Shown: piece after piece, positions 26,811 to 36,427 of the stretch
Layout: every line of letters starts with the position of its first letter
Numbering within the stretch: position 1 is the stretch's first letter
Source: Virgibacillus_O xinjiangensis
Lineage (GTDB): Bacteria > Bacillota > Bacilli > Bacillales > Amphibacillaceae
Reading direction: 5' to 3'
DNA: 64,000 nucleotides
NCBI RefSeq assembly: GCF_042643145.1
Contig: NZ_JBHRSA010000057.1
Location: forward strand, 1 to 64,000
Translations under genes and position numbers: made by a program
Notes under the pieces: model-generated
Seen by the model: only the letters and a program-made list of their open reading frames with translations
Databases searched by the model: none
What the model was told of the DNA's origin: nothing

Positions 26811-27602
26811 ATGGGGAAAGAAAAATTGAAGAAAACATTACAGCAAAAACAGGATACAGGCCAAAATCTGTTTGTTCCATACATTATGGCTGGTGACGGT
26901 GGTCTGGATATCTTGGAAGAACGTATCACCTTTTTGCAAGAATGCGGGGCTTCCGCTGTGGAGTTGGGTATACCATTCTCCGACCCAGTGGCAGATGGAC
27001 CAACCATTCAGGAAGCGGGAATCCGAGCCTTGGAACAAGGGGTATCCCTTTCCATGGTATTGGATCACCTCTCCTCGTTTAAAGAAAAACGCAGCATTCC
27101 AGTCATTCTCATGACCTATTTCAATCCCATACTAATTTACGGGCCAGAGCGTTTTGCCAATGCTTGTGATCAAGCAGGGGTGGATGGTGTCATTATTCCC
27201 GACCTCCCTCTGGAGGAACAGCATACCATCAACGGGTTTTTGAACGAAAAAGACATAGCGTTCATCCAGCTTGCTGCCATGACGAGTCCGGATGAAAGGC
27301 TTTCAGAACTTGCTGGGAAATCAGAAGGATTCCTCTATGCTGTTTCTGTTATCGGCACTACCGGCGTGAGAGCTACTCATAACGAAAAAGTGAAAGGCTT
27401 CTTGGAAAAGCTCAAAGAATATAGCAATGTTCCTGTATTGGCAGGATTCGGAGTTTCCAACGCCGCACAAGCAAGAGAGCTTAGCAATGCGGGTGATGGT
27501 GTCATTGTCGGCAGCAGAATTGTGGACCTCCTCCATCAAGGAGAGACAGAGACCGTGAAACAGCTCATCCAGGAAAGCACACAACCAAAAGTAAAGTTAT
27601 AA
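26811..27602 (+). CDS. trpA: Tryptophan synthase alpha chain
   Basis: A 263-residue TIM barrel cleaving indole-3-glycerol phosphate to indole. Catalytic Glu in AVELGIPFSDPVADGPTIQ and Asp in GVIIPDLPLEE are seen, with the loop TSPDERL and phosphate site GFGVSNAAQA. AGGAGG lies upstream of the ATG, 3 bases after trpB. No intrinsic terminator is visible before the next promoter, so some read-through into the TPP riboswitch is possible. Confidence 0.96.
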   Translation: MGKEKLKKTLQQKQDTGQNLFVPYIMAGDGGLDILEERITFLQECGASAVELGIPFSDPVADGPTIQEAGIRALEQGVSLSMVLDHLSSFKEKRSIPVILMTYFNPILIYGPERFANACDQAGVDGVIIPDLPLEEQHTINGFLNEKDIAFIQLAAMTSPDERLSELAGKSEGFLYAVSVIGTTGVRATHNEKVKGFLEKLKEYSNVPVLAGFGVSNAAQARELSNAGDGVIVGSRIVDLLHQGETETVKQLIQESTQPKVKL

Positions 27603-27628
27603 AATTAATTACTGCACTGTTACCAACA

Positions 27629-27657
27629 TTTACAATTGAACGAATATAGGTTAGCAT
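27629..27657 (+). promoter_or_regulatory. Probable promoter of the lipM-lipA transcript
   Basis: TTTACA, 17 bases, TAGCAT, about 20 bases upstream of the TPP aptamer. An alternative TTGAAC/TAGTAT pair lies nearby with a short 15-base spacer. Confidence 0.45.
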
Positions 27658-27675
27658 AGTATCGAATAACCATTT

Positions 27676-27766
27676 AAGCACTAGGGGAGCTGGACCACGG
27701 CTGAGAGGGGCAAGATGCCCTGACCCTTGCACCCGATTTAGATAATGCTAGCGTGGGAAAGTGCAG
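27676..27766 (+). ncRNA. TPP riboswitch aptamer upstream of lipM
   Basis: The THI-box core is intact: CACTAGGGGAGC, GGCTGAGAGGGG, CCTGACCCTTGCACCCGAT, then AGATAATGCTAGCGTGGGAAA. P1 pairs GCACT (27678-27682) with AGTGC (27760-27764), and the P5 helix UUAG/CUAG is kept. No thiamine gene follows. The next gene is the octanoyltransferase. Confidence 0.93.
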
Positions 27767-27837
27767 TTGATTATATATGTACTCTTTTTTTCATATATTG
27801 TCAGACTGCATTCTCCGTGAGTGCAGTCTCTTTTTTT
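27762..27837 (+). promoter_or_regulatory. Antiterminator/terminator switch of the lipM TPP riboswitch
   Basis: The terminator is an 11-bp stem, AGACTGCATTC with GAGTGCAGTCT (27803-27829), followed by C and seven T. The rival antiterminator pairs 27762-27779 (TGCAGT...ATATATG) with 27792-27810 (CATATAT...ACTGCA). It uses the 3' strand of P1 and the 5' arm of the terminator, so ligand binding should favour termination. Confidence 0.8.
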
Positions 27838-27898
27838 ATGGGGGCGCAAAGGGTACAAATGCCGTATCCCAGTTTAATGAGGAACAGGAGGTAACGAT

Positions 27899-28730
27899 GT
27901 GGAGAAAGAATGGGCCTACCTGGACAGCGGTATCCAGGATGCAGCCATCAATATGGCTTTGGATGAATCATTGTTGAAGTGGCACAGCAAAGGTGAGATT
28001 CCTCCGACATTACGATTTTACGGTTGGTCTAAGCCAAGCCTGTCCCTCGGACGGTTTCAAAAGTCGAGCACGATCGACCTGGATGCTGTGCACAGGCATA
28101 ACTGCCATTTTGTACGGCGGCTGACAGGAGGAAGCGCTGTCCTTCATGACAATGAACTGACCTATAGCCTTGTCATCAATGAACAGGATCCCTCCATCCC
28201 GACCTCTGTCCAGGAAGCATATCATGTCCTTTCTCAAGGTGTCCTGGAAGGGTACAAAAATATTGGAATTGCTGCAGACTTTTCTGTTCCAGAAAAAAAG
28301 CGGGATAGAGAGAGAACATCCATCTGCTTTGAAAAGCCAGCATTCTATGAGATGGTCGTAGATGGTAAAAAAATCTCTGGCAATGCCCAGACAAGAAAAG
28401 ATGGAGTAGTCCTCCAGCACGGTTCTATACCAATAAGCATGAATACTGGGATGCTTTTCGACTTGTTTCGTTTCTCCTCCGAAAAGCACCGGGAACGGAA
28501 GCGCAAGGCCTTTGCCGGAAAAGCAGCAGATATTGCACAACTGACAGGTAAACAGTTGTCTTATGAGGAAATGACATCAGCGTTCAAGAAAGGATTCGAG
28601 GATGGTCTTGGAATCCATCTGCATCCATTCACCCTATCCGAGGAACAGTGGGAGGAAGTTCACCAGCTGGCGGAAACAAAATACTCATCGGAAGCATGGA
28701 CACATAATACATCCAAGGAGCGTGTTAACA

Positions 28731-28759
<29 letters not shown>
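27899..28759 (+). CDS. lipM: Octanoyltransferase LipM (BPL/LplA fold)
   Basis: A 286-residue enzyme that moves the octanoyl group from acyl carrier protein to the lipoyl domain of GcvH, the first step of lipoate synthesis in Bacilli. RRLTGGSAVLHDNELTYS, Cys143 in RTSICFEKPAFYEMVVDG and KKISGNAQTR match LipM rather than ATP-dependent LplA ligases, since LipM uses a Cys acyl intermediate. The GTG start has AGGAGG 7 bases upstream. It is the first gene after a TPP riboswitch and overlaps lipA by 29 bases. Confidence 0.85.
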
Positions 28760-29675
<916 letters not shown>

Positions 29676-29690
29676 CTAAGCATAAAAAAG

Positions 29691-29730
29691 AAAAACACCA
29701 GCCCTGCTTGCCCAGACGGCTGGTGTTTTT
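29691..29730 (+). terminator. Terminator of the lipM-lipA operon
   Basis: AAAAACACCAGCC (29691-29703) pairs perfectly with 29718-29730, which ends in five T. It may also serve the convergent gene. Confidence 0.85.
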
Positions 29731-29751
29731 CCTACACTAAAAACGAAGCTA

Positions 29752-30918
29752 TTATGAGGATAATGTTAGATGAATGAACATCCGGCCGATATGAAGCATG
29801 GCTCGTTCATCCACTTTGAATTTAGGATGATGATGCGGATAGACAGCATCTATTTCAGGATTTCCTCCACCTACTGTGAAATAGACTCCCGGCACCTCTT
29901 GCTGATAGAAGGCAAAATCTTCACTTCCATACATCGGCTCCTCTGTGTTGACAGCATTCTCTCCAAATAGTTTTACAGCCTTCTCCCGGACCAGTTTCGT
30001 CTCTTCCGGGTCATTCCAAATGGACGGACAGTCTCTCACATAGTCCATCTCCACTTCTGCCCCAGCTGCTTCACAAGTGTTTTTGACAATTTGCTTCATC
30101 GATTGCTCGATGATATCCCGAGCTTCCCTGTCATACGTGCGGACTGTTCCTTTGATTACAGCTGTATCGGGTATCACATTCGTTGCTTTACCACTATGAA
30201 AGGAACCAACCGTAAGAGCTGCTGCACTTTGCGGACTTACCCTTCGGCTGATAATCTGTTGAAGATTCACGACCAACTGACTTCCGGTTACGAGCGGGTC
30301 GACCGTGTTATGAGGTTCGGACCCATGGCCTCCCTTCCCATAAACTTTAATGTGAAAGTCGTCCTGAGCTGAAGAGAAGTAGCCTTCCTTCACTGTACAG
30401 GAACCAAATGCTTCTGTGGACATCACATGGGCGCCATAAATAACATCGACACCTTCGAGACAGCCGTCTTCCATCATCTTATGAGCGCCGCCTGGTGTAG
30501 CTTCTTCAGCAAATTGATGGACAAAGACTACGGTACCGCTGATTTCCTCCCGGACTTCACTCAATACTTTCGCTACACCGAGCAAGGAAGCCGTATGCAC
30601 GTCATGGCCACATGCATGCATAACACCTGGGATCCGGGATTTATAATCGATATCATTCTCTTCTTGAATCGGGAGAGCATCAAAATCAGCACGCAAAGCG
30701 ATCGTCCGTCCGGGCTTCCCGCCTTTTAGAACACCAATCACTCCACGGCCGCCTACACCGGTTTTCACTTCTATGCCAAGGCTCTTCAAATATTCAGCTA
30801 TTTTTTCAGGTGTTATCTCTTCCTGATGAGATAGCTCGGGATACATGTGAAAATCCCTGCGAAGCTCCACCATCTCCGGGTAAATTTCTTCCAGCCTATG
30901 ATAAACATTTTCCACCAT
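29752..30918 (-). CDS. M20 amidohydrolase (N-acyl-amino-acid/aminobenzoyl-glutamate type)
   Basis: A 388-residue two-metal hydrolase of the HipO/AbgA-like group. Family pattern: ELRRDFHMYPELSHQE, LRADFDALPIQEEN, MHACGHDVHTA with metal Cys and His, HQFAEEATPGGA with the catalytic Glu pair, and a late His near EIDAVYPHHHPKF. The dimer/lid domain has KGGHGSEPHNTVDP. AGGAGG lies 8 bases before the ATG. It follows 12 bases behind a YfcC-type carrier, which suggests import and cleavage of an N-acylated amino acid or peptide; substrate inferred only. Confidence 0.9.
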   Translation of the reverse strand: MVENVYHRLEEIYPEMVELRRDFHMYPELSHQEEITPEKIAEYLKSLGIEVKTGVGGRGVIGVLKGGKPGRTIALRADFDALPIQEENDIDYKSRIPGVMHACGHDVHTASLLGVAKVLSEVREEISGTVVFVHQFAEEATPGGAHKMMEDGCLEGVDVIYGAHVMSTEAFGSCTVKEGYFSSAQDDFHIKVYGKGGHGSEPHNTVDPLVTGSQLVVNLQQIISRRVSPQSAAALTVGSFHSGKATNVIPDTAVIKGTVRTYDREARDIIEQSMKQIVKNTCEAAGAEVEMDYVRDCPSIWNDPEETKLVREKAVKLFGENAVNTEEPMYGSEDFAFYQQEVPGVYFTVGGGNPEIDAVYPHHHPKFKVDERAMLHIGRMFIHLTLSS

Positions 30919-30930
30919 TTCCCATTCCTC

Positions 30931-32331
30931 CTACCAGATAAACAAATGTGCAACAGTGACGAAGATTGCTGCCAATAGATACCAGATGAGAATGAGCGGC
31001 CAAACCCATTTCACCCATTTCACCCAAGAGATTTTTGCAACAGCCAGGGAAGCCATCAGAACTCCTGCTGTCGGGGTGAGAATATTGGAAATCCCATCAC
31101 CGAATTGGTAAGCCAATACAGCTGTCTGGCGATCGACCCCTAACAAATCTCCTAAAGGTGCCATAATCGGCATACTTAAGGCTGCCTGTCCACTTCCAGA
31201 TGGTACGATGAAATTCAGCAAACCTTGTGTGAAAAGCATGCCTAGTGCCGCGAGACTTGAAGGCAGGCCGGACACCATCGATGATATGCCGTATAGCAAA
31301 GTGTCAATGGTATTGGTATCTTGAAGTATAACTAAAATCCCGTAAGCAAAGCCAACAACAAGTGCTCCTACCACAAGTTCCTCACAACCTTTAAGGAAAG
31401 ACTGTGCTATCTCATTCACCCGCATCTTGGCAATAAAGCCGACAATGATCCCCATTAACAGGAACAATCCGGCAATCTCCTGCATGTACCATCCTTGGAG
31501 AGTAACCCCAAGGGCGAGGCCAATCACTGTCAAGATCAAAACGATGATGATCAGAACATGGCGCTTGGTCATCGCCGGCTGATCATCCAAATTTATTTTA
31601 TCATTCCTCTTGGCATCCTCTTTAAAAACGATACTCTTCGATGGGTCTTTCTTTATCTTCCTGGCATAAAGCATGACATAGATAATACTGGCTGCAAGGA
31701 AAATGACAAAGAACACTGCACGTACTCCCATACCTGAGAATGTCGGCAGTCCAGAGATCCCCTGAGCCACTCCAATCGTAAAAGGATTCATGAAAGCAGC
31801 AATGAACCCGGCATAAACACCGACTAGTACCATAGCAAGCCCGACAATCGAGTCAAAGCCCACCATCATGGCGACCGGCACCATGACCAGGATGAATGGT
31901 ATGGTTTCTTCTGCCATCCCAAACGTGGCACCGCCAAGCGCAAAAGCAGTCATGGTAATCGGGATGATCAGCATCTCTTTCCCTGAAAGCTTCCTGGATA
32001 ATGAACCGAATGCCCTATTCAGTGCATTGGTGGCGTTCAAGATACCGAAAGCTCCTCCTACAATAAAAATGAAGAAGATAATTGCTGAGGAGTTGACCAT
32101 CCCTGCATGGACAGACTGGAATATATCAAAGAACCCGACCGGAGTCTTTTCCACGGTGGAATAGGTTCCATCGATTACTGTTTCAGTGCCCGTTTCACTA
32201 ACTTCCCGTTCATATTCTCCAGCAGGTATAAAATATGTAGTAATAGCTACGACAATTATAAAGCTGAATAAAATGACAAATACATGAGGAAATTCAAATT
32301 TCCTTCTACGCTTCCCATTTTCTTTCTCCAT
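30931..32331 (-). CDS. YfcC family carrier (DcuC/AbgT-like)
   Basis: A 466-residue membrane protein with about 12 segments. It begins KRRRKFEFPHVFVILFSFI and carries FIPAGEYERE after the first segment, a pattern of the YfcC family. It has two inverted hairpin regions, with GGATFGMAEETIPF and the conserved NFIVPSGSGQAALSMPIMAP near the end. YfcC proteins are annotated as dicarboxylate or basic amino acid carriers without firm proof. The ATG at 32331 is chosen because the upstream frame back to 32484 is not family-like. Its partner is the M20 amidohydrolase downstream. Confidence 0.82.
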   Translation of the reverse strand: MEKENGKRRRKFEFPHVFVILFSFIIVVAITTYFIPAGEYEREVSETGTETVIDGTYSTVEKTPVGFFDIFQSVHAGMVNSSAIIFFIFIVGGAFGILNATNALNRAFGSLSRKLSGKEMLIIPITMTAFALGGATFGMAEETIPFILVMVPVAMMVGFDSIVGLAMVLVGVYAGFIAAFMNPFTIGVAQGISGLPTFSGMGVRAVFFVIFLAASIIYVMLYARKIKKDPSKSIVFKEDAKRNDKINLDDQPAMTKRHVLIIIVLILTVIGLALGVTLQGWYMQEIAGLFLLMGIIVGFIAKMRVNEIAQSFLKGCEELVVGALVVGFAYGILVILQDTNTIDTLLYGISSMVSGLPSSLAALGMLFTQGLLNFIVPSGSGQAALSMPIMAPLGDLLGVDRQTAVLAYQFGDGISNILTPTAGVLMASLAVAKISWVKWVKWVWPLILIWYLLAAIFVTVAHLFIW

Positions 32332-32440
32332 CTTTCTTCTCTTCCTCCCTGATTTTACATGAAGTACAATTATACAAAAAATAGGCAGATAACACAATTG
32401 ACCTAAAATTGCATTTAATCCATGGTAAGCCATCATTAAG

Positions 32441-32480
32441 AAGCACCCCCCTGTATCTGATTCGATACAGGGGGGTGCTT
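32441..32480 (-). terminator. 17-bp perfect hairpin upstream of the yfcC-type gene
   Basis: A 17-bp perfect inverted repeat (32441-32457 with 32464-32480) around a 6-base loop. It lies 13 bases past the small gene ending at 32494 and 110 bases before the carrier start. The T-run is weak (CTTCTTAATG), so it could be a terminator or a leader element. Confidence 0.5.
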
Positions 32481-32493
32481 CCATTTCTATCGA

Positions 32494-32745
32494 TTAATTG
32501 TCTTCCCCGTCGTTTGTCGTATACTTTCGTTCACTTTGGGAAGCATCTTGGGAATTGGACTTTTCCTTTTCATGTTTCTGTTCTATTTTTAAATCTTCCA
32601 TTGGCACGTCATCAACCAGTTGCTGCTCTTTGAAGCCATCCAGTTCACTGCGATCTTCTTCATTTGCCCTGCTTTTATTATCCTTGATTCGTTCCTTGCC
32701 TTTTTCAGCCATTGTGTCACCCCATTCTTCAGGTTTTATAGACAT
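32494..32745 (-). CDS. Small hydrophilic protein, unrecognised
   Basis: About 83 residues, highly charged (Glu/Lys/Asp/Gln rich), without membrane segments and probably disordered. It starts with IKPEEWGDTMAEKGKERIKD and ends ERKYTTNDGEDN. Starts at 32745 (AAAGG three bases upstream) and 32712 (GGGGTG five bases upstream) are both possible. I do not recognise a family; small proteins of this composition are common near sporulation or stress genes, but nothing here proves that. Confidence 0.5.
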   Translation of the reverse strand: MSIKPEEWGDTMAEKGKERIKDNKSRANEEDRSELDGFKEQQLVDDVPMEDLKIEQKHEKEKSNSQDASQSERKYTTNDGEDN

Positions 32746-32840
32746 TTTCCTTTTATCAGCAGAATATAAACCTCCAGACATGCCTGGGGACGAGTTCTTT
32801 GTTATAATCTGCTCAATACCTGATAGGAGGTGCTAGTTCT

Positions 32841-33176
32841 GTGAGAGAATTTCATGAGCTCAACAGTCTAGAAGAAGTAGATGCATGGATACGTACAAAT
32901 CAGTTGGCACTCCTCTATATCTCGCGCCCGAACTGCAGTGTATGCCACGGCCTCAAACCGCAAGTTCAGAATCTGATGGATAATTATCTCAAAATGCAGT
33001 TGGGGCATGCAGATGCCCAACAAATAGAGGAACTGGCCGGTCGTTTCTCCATTTTCACTGTGCCGGTCCTGCTTGTTTTCTGGGAAGGAAAAGAGTATAT
33101 CCGTGAAGCACGCATCGTCCATATGGACCTTTTGGAAGAAAAGTTGGACAAATTATATAACCATGTGGCCGGATAA
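32841..33176 (+). CDS. Thioredoxin family protein
   Basis: 111 residues of a minimal thioredoxin fold. The active site is CSVC in ISRPNCSVCHGLKPQ, the cis-Pro loop is FTVPVLLVF, and the acidic lid helix follows. The CxxC interior is not the CGPC of TrxA, so this is probably a specialised redox protein. GTG start at 32841 with AGGAGG about 10 bases upstream. Divergent from the small protein gene. Confidence 0.85.
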   Translation: MREFHELNSLEEVDAWIRTNQLALLYISRPNCSVCHGLKPQVQNLMDNYLKMQLGHADAQQIEELAGRFSIFTVPVLLVFWEGKEYIREARIVHMDLLEEKLDKLYNHVAG

Positions 33177-33195
33177 TTATTCCCGGCCCCTCCGC

Positions 33196-34380
33196 TTATG
33201 GAATCAACAATTCATGGACCATCAACTCTCCTTGATGTTGGCCTGCATCGATTACACCTTCATAGAGTACTTCACCACTTGTTAGTTCTACAATGAAAAG
33301 TCGTGGGTCTGATACTCCGTTACCTGCGATATACATTTTCCCATCATTAACAGCAAGATCAGCTACTGACTCCCCACTATCAGCACTAGCCAGTGGCAGC
33401 TGGACAACCTTTTTACTTTTCTCCATGTTCCTGTCTGTCAACTCAAAAGCCATGATCTCCGTCCCCGCCTGACTCGGCCTGCTTAGATATAGAGTAGAAC
33501 CATCCAATACAGCTGTATGCAGTGAACCTCTTAGATCTTCTGGAACATCAAAGACTTCCTTATCTCCTGTGGCATGGTGAAACAGGACAAGTTCACTGAC
33601 TGCTGATTGAGGTTGGGTGTTGCCATCCGGTCCAGGCACCTCTTCCCATTCATTTACCTGGAATACGCTATATTCAGCAGCAGCGATGCCTTGCCTATTT
33701 TGAGAAAGAGATCTCGTTTCCGTCCAGCTTCCTTCTCCCGGAGAACCTGTATCATCATGTAATTGTCCGGAACCAACCAGCTTCCCGCTGTCCATATCCA
33801 CGCGGTAGTAATGGAGTTCATCGTTGCCTGCCCGGAAACTCCTGGCAAATATAGTCAATACTCCGTCAGTGAGTTCCACCGATTCCGTATACATCATCCG
33901 GTATTCCTCGCTGTCAGGCAAGTTCACCCGGAAGGAAGAGCTCTCTTCTGACTCTGTATGAAGTGTATCGACTACTACTGAATATCGGCTATCAGACTCT
34001 TCAACCGAGGCAAACGCCAGGACATCTTTATATTGACTGAAATAACTAGCATTGGCATGCTTACCCCTCATGAACCCCCGGTACTCCTTCTGAAGAGATG
34101 CAATCGCAGGGTCCTTGTGCAGGTTGCCTGCCAGACGGTCGATATAGGAAAGATCTTGATAATACACCGATCCATCCCCAGATATTTTGACAGCATCTCC
34201 ATACCTGCCTTCGTGATAATTAGCTAATAAGGTCACATCTTCCACTGCCTCTTCCGCTCCATCTACCTTGTTAAAACTGAAATCCGGATAATCATTCCCT
34301 GCCATAGCATTCTGCACATAATAGCCTCCTGTAACCAGGATGATTATGACAGGAAGAGCAATCAATTTCCAATAACGCAT
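33196..34380 (-). CDS. Exported or membrane-anchored protein of an ABC operon, unrecognised
   Basis: About 394 residues: one N-terminal membrane helix (LIALPVIIILVTGGYYV), then an extracytoplasmic domain rich in short strands with repeated turns (GDGSVYYQDL, DGSTLYLSRPSQ, NDGKMYIAGNG, TSGEVLYEGVI) that suggest a beta-propeller-like fold. Last gene of a GntR-ATPase-permease operon, so it may be an accessory subunit outside the cell. Two ATGs follow GGGGGAG; the second (34380) has better spacing. Specific role unknown. Confidence 0.7.
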   Translation of the reverse strand: MRYWKLIALPVIIILVTGGYYVQNAMAGNDYPDFSFNKVDGAEEAVEDVTLLANYHEGRYGDAVKISGDGSVYYQDLSYIDRLAGNLHKDPAIASLQKEYRGFMRGKHANASYFSQYKDVLAFASVEESDSRYSVVVDTLHTESEESSSFRVNLPDSEEYRMMYTESVELTDGVLTIFARSFRAGNDELHYYRVDMDSGKLVGSGQLHDDTGSPGEGSWTETRSLSQNRQGIAAAEYSVFQVNEWEEVPGPDGNTQPQSAVSELVLFHHATGDKEVFDVPEDLRGSLHTAVLDGSTLYLSRPSQAGTEIMAFELTDRNMEKSKKVVQLPLASADSGESVADLAVNDGKMYIAGNGVSDPRLFIVELTSGEVLYEGVIDAGQHQGELMVHELLIP

Positions 34381-34396
34381 CATTTCTCCCCCTTTG

Positions 34397-35227
34397 TTAA
34401 ACAGTGACTTTTTTCTTTAGCAAAAAGTTCCCCAGCCAGATGGAAACACCTGTAACCAGCATGAGCAATACTATTTCAACTGCAAATAATTCTCCCGGGT
34501 AAAGCCAACGGGTTTCCGGAATTATATGCAGGATCAGCGGGGCCAAAAAGCATAGGCCCGCAAGAATGGCATAACCCGCTCCCAGTAAAACCCCCTTCAG
34601 CCGAAAACTCCGTTCCAAGAGCACGGCAACAAACAGAATGAAGACTGCCATGAAGCCGATTCCATAGGCAACCAGAAAACCTGTGAAAGTATCAGGAATG
34701 ATTATCCGCAAAAGAAAGAAACTTTCGATGATTGCATGTGTATTCATATCCATTCTGAGATCTGTCGGTACCATCCATTGCAACAAGGTACTTTCCACTG
34801 GCAACAAAACGATCTGCAATGAGATTAAGCCAAGCACCATCAGAAAGATGGCTGCAGCCTTTGCCAATAAAATATTCAGCCTGGCAGTAGGCAGCATGAG
34901 CAGGCGATAAATGAAGGTATTCTTTCCAAGCCAGTCCCTGTACCAGATGAAAAAGCAATAGAAGATCAGTGCTGCTGCAGAAAGGGCGATCGGCCCCATA
35001 AACCATAAACTCTGTGTCACTTGCTTCATAGTCATGGCACTATAATTTTGCACATACGTTCCAATATTGATCGATTGCTCAAGCATGATTGTATCCGCTT
35101 GTTCTAAGTATTCTTTGGATTTGACGATGACTCCAGTGAATTGGGAAATCACTGTAATAGCTGCCAAAGCTACATAGATTTTCATAAACCGGCCTAGTTC
35201 AAAGTTTACCAATTTCAAAAACTTCAT
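34397..35227 (-). CDS. ABC-2 type transporter membrane protein
   Basis: 276 residues with six hydrophobic segments and an N-terminal amphipathic start (KFLKLVNFELGRFMKIY), typical of ABC-2 permeases of YtrC/YtrD type. Its ATG overlaps the ATPase stop by 4 bases, so the two subunits are translationally coupled. Substrate unknown; YtrA-regulated exporters are usually induced by cell-wall-active compounds. Confidence 0.78.
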   Translation of the reverse strand: MKFLKLVNFELGRFMKIYVALAAITVISQFTGVIVKSKEYLEQADTIMLEQSINIGTYVQNYSAMTMKQVTQSLWFMGPIALSAAALIFYCFFIWYRDWLGKNTFIYRLLMLPTARLNILLAKAAAIFLMVLGLISLQIVLLPVESTLLQWMVPTDLRMDMNTHAIIESFFLLRIIIPDTFTGFLVAYGIGFMAVFILFVAVLLERSFRLKGVLLGAGYAILAGLCFLAPLILHIIPETRWLYPGELFAVEIVLLMLVTGVSIWLGNFLLKKKVTV

Positions 35228-35913
35228 TTTTGGTATACCCCCCTCATGACGTCGACCACTGATTTACCCTCTTCCTCCCGCATTTCTTCTGTCCGGAATT
35301 CTTTGACGACCTTTCCGCCGTCCAGCATAACAACTTTATCTATCAGATGTTCGATGTCATTGATTTCATGCGTAGTAATCAGCACCCCTCTTCCCTCTAC
35401 AAGATGGCTGGTAAACACCTCAGCAATTTGCTCTCTGCTGAACATGTCGATACCGGAAAATGGCTCATCCATCAACAGGTAATCCACATCAAGAGCCAGA
35501 CCCAGCAATAAATTAGCCTTTGCTCTGTTCCCTTTGGAAAGGTCAGAAATCCGCTCCTCCTGTTTCAAACGGAAAAAGGTCAATAGTTCTGCTGCCCGCT
35601 TTTCGTTCCACCCCTTATAAAAGTCGCTCATGAACTGCATAGCGTCTGCAATGGTCATTTGCGGAAGCATGGTAATAGCGTCAGGTATAAATGTAACCTT
35701 CTCATAACTGCTTTTATCCATTTCACAGCCATCCACCAGGATAGGTCCTCCCTTCACTGGAGTCATGGACATAATGGCATTCATGATAGTTGTCTTACCT
35801 GCTCCATTAATTCCTATCAAGCAGGTAATCTCCCCCTTCTCTGCTGTAAAGGAGACATCCTCCAATACTATTTTTCTTCCAAACTTCTTGGTAATTCCAT
35901 GGACTTCAATCAC
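35224..35913 (-). CDS. ABC transporter ATP-binding protein (YtrB-like)
   Basis: A 229-residue ATPase. Walker A GINGAGKTT (34-42), Walker B YLLMDEP (145-151) and switch His in ITTHE (His182) are intact. The signature reads LSKGN (125-129) instead of LSGGQ, which occurs in YtrB/YhcG-like exporters paired with a GntR regulator. It couples ATP use to the permease that follows. Confidence 0.88.
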   Translation of the reverse strand: MIEVHGITKKFGRKIVLEDVSFTAEKGEITCLIGINGAGKTTIMNAIMSMTPVKGGPILVDGCEMDKSSYEKVTFIPDAITMLPQMTIADAMQFMSDFYKGWNEKRAAELLTFFRLKQEERISDLSKGNRAKANLLLGLALDVDYLLMDEPFSGIDMFSREQIAEVFTSHLVEGRGVLITTHEINDIEHLIDKVVMLDGGKVVKEFRTEEMREEEGKSVVDVMRGVYQK

Positions 35914-35934
35914 CTAAGCTCCCCCCTTGATCAT

Positions 35935-36297
35935 TTACGAATTGTATTTTGCTTTAATCAGTCCGATCAGTTCCTCCAACGGCACATTTATTGGCCGGAC
36001 AGATGCCACGAAACTATCGACCGCCTCTGTAATGAGCTCCTCCCTTACCGCCAACAGTGTAGCCTGATCCTTTGTCACTTTGCTTGGGAGGTTCCTCTCT
36101 GTGTAGATCAAACCAGCTTCCTCCATTTCCTTATATGCACGCTGTGCGGTGTTTGGATTGATCTTCAGCTTGTTGGCGAGCTCCCTCCGAGAGGGTATCT
36201 CCTGCCCTGGCTCCAATTGCCCCACTGCAATCTGCTCCTTGAAATGCCGGATCACCTGCACATATACAGGGTCTCGGTTATTCAATTTCACTTCCAT
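35935..36297 (-). CDS. GntR family regulator, YtrA subfamily
   Basis: 120 residues: GntR winged helix (YVQVIRHFKEQIAVGQLEPGQEIPSRREL, helix-turn-helix NKLKINPNTAQRAYKEME) followed by a short helical dimer domain of about 45 residues, the hallmark of the YtrA group. First gene of the operon and probably its autorepressor, since operator-like palindromes overlap the promoter. The inducer is unknown. Confidence 0.9.
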   Translation of the reverse strand: MEVKLNNRDPVYVQVIRHFKEQIAVGQLEPGQEIPSRRELANKLKINPNTAQRAYKEMEEAGLIYTERNLPSKVTKDQATLLAVREELITEAVDSFVASVRPINVPLEELIGLIKAKYNS

Positions 36298-36336
36298 AGC
36301 AACAGCTCCTAACCATTCGTTCAGATGCCTTCCTCA

Positions 36337-36427
36337 AGTGTATTATGACCTTAATACACTAAACGCAAAAAAATAGGTGTATTAATAGGGTAATACGCTG
36401 TTGGTATGTATTATACGGTTCATACAC
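36337..36427 (-). promoter_or_regulatory. Promoter and repeated operators of the GntR/ABC operon
   Basis: The minus-strand promoter reads TTGCGT (36368-36363), 17 bases, TAATAC (36345-36340). AGTGTA-N12-TACACT (36337-36360) covers the -10 and spacer. A second copy, GTGTATTA-N6-TAATACGC (36377-36398), and a weaker third, GTATG-N12-CATAC (36404-36425), lie upstream. Binding by the YtrA-type regulator is inferred. Confidence 0.65.

Noticed and set aside
27777..27977. An open frame starting right after the TPP aptamer, as a leader peptide
   Set aside because: It runs through the terminator and ends inside lipM in a different frame; the start has no ribosome site.
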